From: Tessaracoccus sp. MC1865
Lineage (GTDB): Bacteria; Actinomycetota; Actinomycetes; Propionibacteriales; Propionibacteriaceae
Length of the DNA stretch: 64,000 bases
NCBI RefSeq assembly: GCF_017815535.1
Contig: NZ_CP072596.1
Location: forward strand, 2,449,614-2,513,613
Direction of reading: 5' to 3'
In this document: in pieces, positions 47,231 through 53,897 of the stretch
Layout: the number at the start of each line of letters is the position of its first letter
Numbering within the stretch: the stretch's first letter is position 1
Position numbers and translations under genes: made by a program
The notes under the pieces: model-generated
Told to the model about the DNA's origin: nothing
The model's input: the letters and a program-made list of their open reading frames with translations, nothing else
Databases searched by the model: none

Positions 47231-48369
47231 CCCACCAGCCTGGTCAGTTCGGCGCCGGCCTCCCCCTCGTAGCGCACCCGTCCCCCGGCGAAGGACGCCG
47301 CCGGCGCGATCTCGACCCGGCCGTCGGCGCCCCGCCTGAACAGCCCGATCTGATCCACCGCCCGGGCACCTGAGCGGCTCCGCCGGAGATGGATCACCAG
47401 CCGTAGCGCCGCGGCCACCTGGGCGTGACACGCCTCGCGCCCCAGCCCACCCAGTGCCGCGAGGGCTTCCAACCGGGCGGGCACGTCCTGCACCGAGTTG
47501 GCGTGCACCGTGCCGCAGCCCCCTTCATGCCCGGTGTTCAACGCGGTCAGCAGGTCCGTCAGTTCGGCACCGCGCACCTCGCCCAGCACGACGCGGTCCG
47601 GGCGCATCCGCAGCGCCTGCCGCACAAGCGTGGTGAGCGTGAGGGCACCTGTCCCCTCGGCGTTCGCCGGCCTGCCCTCGAGTCGCACACAGTGCGGATG
47701 ATCCGGCACCAGTTCCCGCGCATCCTCCACCACGACCAGGCGCTCCTCACCGGGCACCAACGCCAGCAGGGCGGAGAGCAGCGTGGTTTTCCCTGTGCCG
47801 GTGCCACCGGAGATCAGGAAGGGCAACCGTGCCGCCACCACGGCCTGCAGCAGGCGCTCGCCCTCCGGCGGCAACGAACCGGCGGCCACGAGGTCTGCCA
47901 CCGAGAAGCTCCGGCGGGCCGGCACCCGCAGCGACAGGCAGGTGCCCGGAGCCGCCACCGGCGCGAGCACCGCATGCAGCCGCACCCCGCCCGGCAGCCG
48001 CCCGTCGACGAAGGGCGACGAGTCATCGAGTCGTCGCCCGGCGGCGGCCGCCAACCGGATGGCGAGCCTGCGCACCTGTTCGTCGTCCACGAAGCGCACC
48101 TCAGCGCGCTCCAACCCCCGGCCGCGGTCCACGAACACCTCGCGGGGGCCGTTGACCACCACATCAGAGACCCCGGGCTCGGCCAGCAGGTCGTCGAGCG
48201 GGCCGGCCCCGACGCTGTTGCGCCGCAGCTGGGCGAGCACGTCGTGCACCACCGCATCGGTCACGATGACGCCCATCCCGCGCAGCGCGGTCGCCACGTC
48301 CACCGGGGTGTGGGTGCGGCCCAGCCCGGCCAGGCGGGTCTGGAGCACATCGAGTTGCACCTCAGCCAC
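47224..48369 (-). CDS. tadA: Secretion/pilus assembly ATPase (TadA/CpaF)
   Basis: 381-residue hexameric secretion ATPase. GTG 48369 is preceded by GGAGG and overlaps the ssd stop by 8 bp. Walker A SGGTGTGKTTLL, Asp box VVVEDARELVPDH, Walker B region LRMRPDRVVLGEVRGAELTDLL and His box GCGTVHANS are all present, so it should be active. It drives assembly or secretion through the TadB/TadC platform; corresponds to Rv3659c. Confidence 0.92.
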   Translation of the reverse strand: MAEVQLDVLQTRLAGLGRTHTPVDVATALRGMGVIVTDAVVHDVLAQLRRNSVGAGPLDDLLAEPGVSDVVVNGPREVFVDRGRGLERAEVRFVDDEQVRRLAIRLAAAAGRRLDDSSPFVDGRLPGGVRLHAVLAPVAAPGTCLSLRVPARRSFSVADLVAAGSLPPEGERLLQAVVAARLPFLISGGTGTGKTTLLSALLALVPGEERLVVVEDARELVPDHPHCVRLEGRPANAEGTGALTLTTLVRQALRMRPDRVVLGEVRGAELTDLLTALNTGHEGGCGTVHANSVQDVPARLEALAALGGLGREACHAQVAAALRLVIHLRRSRSGARAVDQIGLFRRGADGRVEIAPAASFAGGRVRYEGEAGAELTRLVGW

Positions 48370-49366
48370 CGCGCACCTCCGCCAGCAGGGCCGCAACCGC
48401 TCTGCGGTACCGGCGCGCAGCCGTGCTGACAGGCGACACCCCCAGCTCAACCAACCGGACCACCGCCTTGTCGTGTGGGATGGCCGCCAGGCACGGAAGG
48501 CCCAGCGCGCGCGAGACGACCTCCGCGGGGATGGACCGGCCGGGCCCACGCCGGACCACCACCGCAGCGGGCTGCACGGACCGGCCCTCGACCAGCATCC
48601 GCGCTGAGGCGACGGACCTCACGTCCGCGCCGACGACGAGCAGCGTCCGGTCCGGCTCCACCTGCGGCGCCTCACGGCCGGCATCGATGACCACGAGGTC
48701 TGCGGAGCGGGCCAGCGAGCCGACGGCGGCCGCCACCGCCGCCGCCGGTGGCGCGGAGGGCGACTCCCGGCCCTGCGCCAGGAACGCTGCCCCCTCGGCC
48801 ATGGGCAACCCGCCGATGAGATCTCCCAATTCGCCCCGCGCGTGACTCAGGTCTGGCCACCGCACGCCGTCGACGGTCTCCGCTCCGACGATGAGGTCCA
48901 GCCCGCCGCCCGCCTGCGCCAGGTCCACGCACGCCGCGCGCATCCGCTGTGCCGCCGCCACCAGCGCCAGCGAGGCCGCCAGCGTGCTCACGCCCAGACC
49001 GCCGGAGGCGCCCACCAGCGCCACGACCGTGGCCCGCACCGCGTCCGCGCGCACCGCCGTCGAGATGGCCTCCGCCAGGTGACCACCGTGGTCAGGCAGC
49101 GGCAGCACCGGCAACGCGAGCGCGGCGGAGCAGCGCGCCAACTCCCGCGGCGAGTCGCCGACGAGGTGGGCCTGCCCGGGCGCGACGCCCGTCCAGCGCG
49201 TGGCGACCTCTGTGGACACCAGCCGCAGGGCCGCCTCCGGCCAGGCCAACCGCACCTCGTCAGGGTGGTGGGCCACGCGCAGCGGGACCTCGAAAGCGGC
49301 CGCCGAGACCTCCACCGCCTCGATGACGGCCGGGTCCCGGGAGCAGAGCAGAACGTAGGGTTCCAT
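48362..49366 (-). CDS. ssd: Septum-site-determining-like ParA/MinD protein Ssd (TadZ/CpaE type)
   Basis: 334 residues. An N-terminal receiver-like lobe (1-100) is followed by a MinD/ParA-like ATPase fold with a deviant P-loop VALVGASGGLGVSTL, lacking both signature lysines (KGGxGKT), as reported for Rv3660c/Ssd and its kin. LVVIDAGREAP corresponds to the Walker B Asp region. It probably positions the Tad machinery at the pole or septum. ATG 49366 is used; an in-frame TTG 18 bp upstream is less likely. First gene of the minus-strand Tad operon. Confidence 0.82.
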   Translation of the reverse strand: MEPYVLLCSRDPAVIEAVEVSAAAFEVPLRVAHHPDEVRLAWPEAALRLVSTEVATRWTGVAPGQAHLVGDSPRELARCSAALALPVLPLPDHGGHLAEAISTAVRADAVRATVVALVGASGGLGVSTLAASLALVAAAQRMRAACVDLAQAGGGLDLIVGAETVDGVRWPDLSHARGELGDLIGGLPMAEGAAFLAQGRESPSAPPAAAVAAAVGSLARSADLVVIDAGREAPQVEPDRTLLVVGADVRSVASARMLVEGRSVQPAAVVVRRGPGRSIPAEVVSRALGLPCLAAIPHDKAVVRLVELGVSPVSTAARRYRRAVAALLAEVRGG

Positions 49367-49511
49367 GCCCACCACTGTGGTCAACGGGCGGCCCGAATTT
49401 CGACGGATGTGCCCCGTTGTGGATAACCTTCCCCGGCGCGGCGTCCTCCGTCGTGACGCACAACCCGCCAGCTAGGCTGGCCCCACCACATCAGCTACGC
49501 GGAAGGACGGC

Positions 49512-50252
49512 ATGAGCATCACCCTGCCCGACGAGGCCCTCACCTGGCTCTCCGTGTGGCAGGACGTGCGCGGGCTGGTCCTGGCCGGCGACACGCATCT
49601 CACGCGCCGGCTCTCGGCCGCCGGGCACACCCTGTTCGCGCTGACCGACAGCCCCGCCGTCCACGTGCGGCTTGCCGAGCTCACGCGGGTCACGCCGCTG
49701 CTGGCGCGGCCGGAGGCGGTGCCAACGGATCCGCTGCAGTTCGAAGTGGTCTTCGCGCACCAGAGCCTGCACCGCTACAACCTTGACCAAGCCCTCCCCC
49801 AACTGGCCCGCGTGCTGCGCAGTGGCGGGTGCGTCAGCGCCTCCTACCTCGTGCGCGACGACTCGGTGCCCTGGGTGCGGCGCCTCGCGGCGCTGCTGCG
49901 CCGCTACGACCCCATGGCCATGAAGGGCGACTACGGCCACCAGAGCCTCGACGTCCTGGGCCGCTCCAAGTACTTCCCAGAGGTGGAGCGCCGCGCGTTC
50001 CGGATCTGGCAGGCCGTCAGCCGCGACGACCTCATCGCCATGGTGCGCAGGCAGCCGCTGGCCGGCAACCTCGACCAGAGCCAGCTCGACACCCTCATCG
50101 GCCAGGTCGTCGACCTGTTCGACGGGGCGGTACGCCCCGGCGAGAACCTGCGGCTGCCCTACCAACTGCTGTGCTGGCGCGCCTGGGTCAGCCACGAGGA
50201 ACTGACCAGCCCCGTCGAATTACCCGATAGCGGCCTGGCCATCCCACTGTGA
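49512..50252 (+). CDS. Methyltransferase-like protein
   Basis: 246 residues with the layout of a class I SAM methyltransferase, but motif I is degenerate (LVLAGDTHLTRRLSAAGHTLFALTDS) and the post-motif region FEVVFAHQSLHRYNLDQALPQLARVLRSGG is the best-preserved part. It resembles the actinobacterial methyltransferase 11 group. GGAAGGA lies 6 bases before the ATG. Divergent from ssd over 145 bp. Substrate not determinable. Confidence 0.65.
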   Translation: MSITLPDEALTWLSVWQDVRGLVLAGDTHLTRRLSAAGHTLFALTDSPAVHVRLAELTRVTPLLARPEAVPTDPLQFEVVFAHQSLHRYNLDQALPQLARVLRSGGCVSASYLVRDDSVPWVRRLAALLRRYDPMAMKGDYGHQSLDVLGRSKYFPEVERRAFRIWQAVSRDDLIAMVRRQPLAGNLDQSQLDTLIGQVVDLFDGAVRPGENLRLPYQLLCWRAWVSHEELTSPVELPDSGLAIPL

Positions 50253-50293
50253 TCTATGCGGTACTAGGCTGTGAGCTGCGAAAGGAGCATCCA

Positions 50294-50788
50294 ATGCCCG
50301 CTGAGCCCCGCCACCCGTTGGTCGACATCAAGGACTCGCTCTCCGAGTTCGTCTCGAAGACGTCCGAGCTCGCCTCCGCCGAGATCAAGCCCGCCGCCAA
50401 AGCCGCAGGCGTGGGCGCCGGGTTCTTCGCCGGTGCCGCCGTCTTCGCCCTGCACGCCATCTGGATGCTGGTCATCCTGATCGCCCTGGGTGTCGGCCTG
50501 CTTCTCAACGCACTCACCTCCATGGGGCCGTTCCCCGCGATCACGCTGGGTTTCCTGGTCAGCGTCCTGTTCTCACTGCTCGTGGCCGCCGTCCTGTTCA
50601 CGCTGGGCCGCGGCAAGTTCCGGGACGTGAAAATGCCGGAGGCCACCATCTCCGAGGCCCGGATGACGCTCGACGCGGTGGTCGACGCCGTCGCCTCCCG
50701 CACGAAGGACACCGACGTCGTGATCCGCTCCGAGGACCTCCCCCAATTCCGCGACGCAGACCTCGAGAAGTCGTTCGGCCGTCCGTAG
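50294..50788 (+). CDS. Phage holin family/DUF1469-like membrane protein
   Basis: 164 residues from ATG 50294 (AAAGGAG upstream). Two TM helices (about 40-70 and 80-104) follow a short N-terminal amphipathic stretch, and a charged cytoplasmic tail ends in DLEKSFGRP. This is the actinobacterial holin superfamily III / DUF1469 pattern. Not a prophage gene here: it is a chromosomal neighbour of the methyltransferase and DUF4177 genes. Function unknown. Confidence 0.72.
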   Translation: MPAEPRHPLVDIKDSLSEFVSKTSELASAEIKPAAKAAGVGAGFFAGAAVFALHAIWMLVILIALGVGLLLNALTSMGPFPAITLGFLVSVLFSLLVAAVLFTLGRGKFRDVKMPEATISEARMTLDAVVDAVASRTKDTDVVIRSEDLPQFRDADLEKSFGRP

Positions 50789-50794
50789 TACCTT
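50789..50794 (+). promoter_or_regulatory. -10 box of a probable leaderless promoter (DUF4177-ridA-nth)
   Basis: TACCTT directly after the holin-like stop codon, then 7 nt and the ATG at 50802. Confidence 0.45.
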
Positions 50795-50801
50795 GTCTCC
50801 C

Positions 50802-50963
50802 ATGATCAAGTGGGAATACTTCGTCGCGCCCGTCCTGTCGCACGTCGCTCAGCAGCTGCTCAACAACTTCGGCTCGGATGGCTGGGAACTGATCCAGCTC
50901 GCCCCCGGCCCCAACCCGGACACGCTGGTCGGTTACTTCAAGCGGCCCATCCAGGAGGCCTGA
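50802..50963 (+). CDS. DUF4177 small protein
   Basis: 53 residues beginning MIKWEYFVAPVLSH and containing NNFGSDGWELIQL, the DUF4177 signature (WEY ... L..GWEL...). Homologue of Rv3678A, which also precedes a RidA gene. It is too short for a 60-residue cut-off but is supported by its start, its conserved motif and the TGATG overlap with the next gene. Function unknown. Confidence 0.8.
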   Translation: MIKWEYFVAPVLSHVAQQLLNNFGSDGWELIQLAPGPNPDTLVGYFKRPIQEA

Positions 50964-51418
50964 TGCCCGCCTCCGAGCGCCTGACCGCACTCGGCATCGA
51001 ACTGCCGCCGGTAGCCGCTCCCGTCGCTGCCTACGTACCGGCCACCCTGGTGGGCAACCAGATCTGGACCTCCGGCCAACTGCCGTTCGTCGCCGGTGAA
51101 CTCGTCGCCGTAGGCAAGGCGGGGGGCGCGGTGTCGCCCGACGACGCCGCGGCGGCAGCCCGCACCGCGGCGCTCAACGCCGTGGCGGCCGCCGCAGATC
51201 TCGCCGGTGGTGTCGACAACATCCGCCGCGTGCTGAAGGTGGTGGTCTTCGTGGCCAGCGAGCCCGGCTTCACGGCGCAGCCCGCCGTCGCCAACGGCGC
51301 CTCGAACCTGCTCGGTGACATCTTCGGCGAGTCCGGCGTCCACGTGCGCAGCGCGGTGGGCGTGGCGGTGCTCCCGCTGGATTCGGCCGTGGAGGTCGAA
51401 CTCGTCGTCGAGGTCTGA
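50963..51418 (+). CDS. ridA: RidA/YER057c/UK114-like enamine/imine deaminase
   Basis: 151 residues of the Rid family, which hydrolyse reactive enamine/imine intermediates. Family motifs: VAAYVPATLVGNQIWTSGQLPFV at residues 19-42 and NIRRVLKVVVFVAS, then SAVGVAVLPLDSAVEVE. This is the longer, actinobacterial RidA form (Rv3678c type); the catalytic Arg of canonical RidA is not clearly in place, so activity should not be assumed. The ATG overlaps the DUF4177 stop by one base. Confidence 0.85.
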   Translation: MPASERLTALGIELPPVAAPVAAYVPATLVGNQIWTSGQLPFVAGELVAVGKAGGAVSPDDAAAAARTAALNAVAAAADLAGGVDNIRRVLKVVVFVASEPGFTAQPAVANGASNLLGDIFGESGVHVRSAVGVAVLPLDSAVEVELVVEV

Positions 51419-51419
51419 G

Positions 51420-52091
51420 GTGGACCAGCCGGCGATCATCAACGAGACGCTCGCCGAGGCCTACCCCGACGCTCGGTGCGAGCTGGATTTCCGCACCCCG
51501 TTCGAGCTGCTCGTCGCCACGGTGTTGTCGGCGCAGTCGACGGACCGCCGGGTCAACGCGGTGACCGCAGACCTCTTCCGACGCTTCCCCGACGCCACGG
51601 CGCTCGCGGAGGCGGACAGGGAAGAGGTTGAGGTCATCATCGGACCTGTCGGGTTCTACCGGAACAAGACCACCGCCATCATCGGGCTGAGCCGGCGCAT
51701 CGTCGATGAATTCGACGGCGAGGTGCCGGGCACACTCGAGGAACTCGTCTCGCTGCCGGGAGTGGGGCGCAAGACCGCCAATGTGGTGCTGGGCAACGCG
51801 TTCGCCGTGCCCGGTGTCACCCCCGACACCCACCTCATCCGCCTGGCCAACCGCTTCGGCTGGGTGGACAACACCAAGCCGGACGTTGTGGAGCGCTCGG
51901 TCGGGGCCCTGTTCCCTCCGGAGGAATGGGTGATGCTCTGTCACCGCGTCATCTGGCACGGTCGACGGTGTTGCCACGCCCGGCGCCCGGCCTGCGGAGC
52001 CTGCCCCGTCGCCGAATGGTGCCCCAGCCGCGACATCGGCGAACAGGATCCGGCCAAGGCCGCCAAGCTCATCCGCGAGCCGAGGAACTGA
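51420..52091 (+). CDS. nth: Endonuclease III
   Basis: Base-excision glycosylase/AP lyase for oxidised pyrimidines. 223 residues from GTG 51420, one base after the ridA stop. The helix-hairpin-helix LVSLPGVGRKTANVVLG contains the catalytic Lys, VTPDTHLIRLANR the catalytic Asp, and the C-terminal Fe-S ligands are C-x6-C-x2-C-x5-C in CHARRPACGACPVAEWC. All catalytic residues are present. Order nth-thioredoxin-NUDIX as in Rv3674c-Rv3672c. Confidence 0.96.
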   Translation: MDQPAIINETLAEAYPDARCELDFRTPFELLVATVLSAQSTDRRVNAVTADLFRRFPDATALAEADREEVEVIIGPVGFYRNKTTAIIGLSRRIVDEFDGEVPGTLEELVSLPGVGRKTANVVLGNAFAVPGVTPDTHLIRLANRFGWVDNTKPDVVERSVGALFPPEEWVMLCHRVIWHGRRCCHARRPACGACPVAEWCPSRDIGEQDPAKAAKLIREPRN

Positions 52092-52152
52092 CGTCGCACC
52101 GTTGGCGGCGACGGGCTGAGGCCCTGCCGCCGTGGGGTAATCTCGCAGCACG

Positions 52153-52749
52153 ATGAGGATCAGGTCTGCCATCGCCGCGCTCGGCGCGGCTCTGTTGCTC
52201 GCCGCGTGCACGCCCGGCCAGAGCACCACCCCCACCGCGCCCGCCACGCCGCCGCCGGATCTCGCGGCGCTGCGCGTCGAGTACGGGCTGCCTGACTGCC
52301 CGGACACGGATCCGGCCGCCGGGCAGGTCGACGGCGGGCTCCCCCACACCCAACTGACCTGCCTGGGCAGCGACAAGACCGTCAACCTGGCCGGCCTGGA
52401 GCGCACGCCCACCATCATCAACGTGTGGGCCCAGTGGTGCGGCCCCTGCCGCGAGGAGGCGCCCTTCCTTCGTGAGGGCCTTGCCGAACTCGACGGCGTC
52501 GCCTTCCTCGGAGTCGACTACAACGACCCCCTCCCCGATTGGGCCATCGAGTTCGCCGGCCTCGTCGGCTGGTTCTACCCCCACGTGACGGACCAGGACA
52601 AGACGCTGCAGGTGCCTCTCAAGATCCCTGGCATCCCGTCGACATACTTCATCGACGCCGACGGGAAGATCGCCGGGGTCCACGCCGGGCCCATCGAATC
52701 CACCCAACAGTTGCAGGACCTGGCCGCCCGGTACCTGGGGGTCTCATGA
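52153..52749 (+). CDS. TlpA/ResA-like thioredoxin lipoprotein
   Basis: 198 residues. Signal peptide MRIRSAIAALGAALLLAAC with lipobox Cys19, then a Pro/Thr linker and a thioredoxin fold with active site WCGPC (Cys96 and Cys99) and a cis-Pro in GIPSTYFID. Two further Cys (49 and 70) lie before the fold. It is a membrane-tethered extracytoplasmic thiol oxidoreductase, the Rv3673c position. TAATCT at 52138-52143 may be the -10 box. Its stop overlaps the NUDIX gene start. Confidence 0.9.
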   Translation: MRIRSAIAALGAALLLAACTPGQSTTPTAPATPPPDLAALRVEYGLPDCPDTDPAAGQVDGGLPHTQLTCLGSDKTVNLAGLERTPTIINVWAQWCGPCREEAPFLREGLAELDGVAFLGVDYNDPLPDWAIEFAGLVGWFYPHVTDQDKTLQVPLKIPGIPSTYFIDADGKIAGVHAGPIESTQQLQDLAARYLGVS

Positions 52750-53381
52750 GCATCGAGCGCGTCTTCGGCCGCCTCCGCGGCGCGCTGGCGCAACCCCAGG
52801 AGGCCCGCCACATCGGGATCGACCGCACGCCGCGCGGCGAACGCTCAGCAGCCGTTCTGGCCCTGTTCACGGACGACGGCGACCCGTCGCTGACCTTCAT
52901 CACCCGGGCCACCACCATGCGCCGGCACGCCGGGCAGATCGCGCTGCCGGGGGGCGCCGTCGACGACACGGACGTCGACCGTGCGGACACCGCGCTCAGG
53001 GAGGCGCGCGAGGAGATCGGACTCGACCCCACGCAGGTCACGGTGTTAGGACAATTGCCGGCGCTGTGGGTGCCGGCATCGCGCTACGACGTCACCACCG
53101 TGGTGGGCGCGTGGCCGGGTGGGGACGAGCTCAGCGTCGTGGACCCACGCGAGGTGGCTGAGGTGCACCACTACCGGGTTTCGGAACTGGCGGCCCCGGA
53201 GACACGCGTGATGGGACGCCACCCCAGCGGGTTCATGGGCCCGTCGTTCGTGGTGGGCGACCAGTTCATCTGGGGCCTCACCGGGCACCTCGTTGACTGG
53301 GTTCTGGACCTGGCCGGATGGGCACTTCCGTGGGACCGGGGCCGGGTGGCAGACGTGCCCGCGCGTTTCCTGCGGGACTGA
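52746..53381 (+). CDS. NUDIX hydrolase, CoA pyrophosphatase type
   Basis: 211 residues from ATG 52746 (ATGA overlap with the thioredoxin gene). The NUDIX box is GGAVDDTDVDRADTALREA followed by REEIGL, and the CoA-pyrophosphatase (UPF0035) signature precedes it: FITRATTMRRHAGQIALPGG. Catalytic Glu residues are in place. It probably cleaves CoA or related nucleotides. Homologue of Rv3672c. It ends before a strong terminator that faces whiB. Confidence 0.92.
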   Translation: MSIERVFGRLRGALAQPQEARHIGIDRTPRGERSAAVLALFTDDGDPSLTFITRATTMRRHAGQIALPGGAVDDTDVDRADTALREAREEIGLDPTQVTVLGQLPALWVPASRYDVTTVVGAWPGGDELSVVDPREVAEVHHYRVSELAAPETRVMGRHPSGFMGPSFVVGDQFIWGLTGHLVDWVLDLAGWALPWDRGRVADVPARFLRD

Positions 53382-53396
53382 CTGATGGGTGTGGAA

Positions 53397-53424
53397 GCGG
53401 CGGGTGGAGTGATCCACCCGCCGC
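53397..53424. terminator. Bidirectional terminator hairpin
   Basis: Perfect 12-bp stem GCGGCGGGTGGA / TCCACCCGCCGC with a GTGA loop, then CTCTCT, between convergent NUDIX and whiB genes. Confidence 0.85.
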
Positions 53425-53438
53425 CTCTCTCTAGTGCT

Positions 53439-53744
53439 TCAGAGGTGGTCCACCGGCACGACCGTGAAGCCCGTGCCGTTGGTGTAGTTGACGAGCACGT
53501 CGAACCACGAGTCGATGTCGGGTCGCTGTCTCAGCAGTGCTCGACGCTCACGTTCGGTCATTCCCCCCCAGACACCCCATTCAATCCGGTTGTCGAGCGC
53601 CTCCGCGAGACACTCAGATCGGACCGGGCATCCGACGCAGACTGAACGAGCCCGTTTCTGATCTTTACCTTCTGGAAAGAGTGCGTCCGCCATGTCCCGG
53701 CATTTGGCCTGGAGCGTCCATTCACTAACCTCGGCGAGCGACAT
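53439..53744 (-). CDS. whiB4: WhiB family Fe-S regulator, WhiB4-like
   Basis: 101 residues from ATG 53744, with GGGAGGG 6 bases upstream. Four Cys ligands for the [4Fe-4S] cluster (C15, C36, C39, C45) and the GVWGGMTERERR turn followed by a basic tail mark a Wbl protein. DNRIEWGVWGGMTERERRAL and the position upstream of ponA2-metallophosphoesterase match Rv3681c (WhiB4), a redox-sensing regulator in mycobacteria. The gene is divergent from the PBP gene, so the two may share a control region (53745-53897). Confidence 0.85.
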   Translation of the reverse strand: MSLAEVSEWTLQAKCRDMADALFPEGKDQKRARSVCVGCPVRSECLAEALDNRIEWGVWGGMTERERRALLRQRPDIDSWFDVLVNYTNGTGFTVVPVDHL

Positions 53745-53884
53745 CAGCTGCCCTCCCTTGCGCAGTTTCGTCCTATGCATCGACCGTAGCGCATGTCATG
53801 GCGTTTGCAACAGGGGGGTTCGGGTTACCGCCCATGCCAGCGGCCATTGAAACGTCTGACAAAGGGGTTTTGGACCCTCTCACG

Positions 53885-53890
53885 TAGAAT
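53885..53890 (+). promoter_or_regulatory. -10 box of a probable leaderless promoter (ponA2)
   Basis: TAGAAT, 7 nt before the ATG at 53898; no Shine-Dalgarno. Supports 53898 as start over the in-frame ATG at 53889, which lies inside the box. Confidence 0.55.
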
Positions 53891-53897
53891 GCGCCGT

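Noticed and set aside
50294-50788. Prophage remnant (holin-like protein)
   Set aside because: No endolysin, integrase or structural genes adjoin it and the family is a common chromosomal membrane protein in Actinobacteria.
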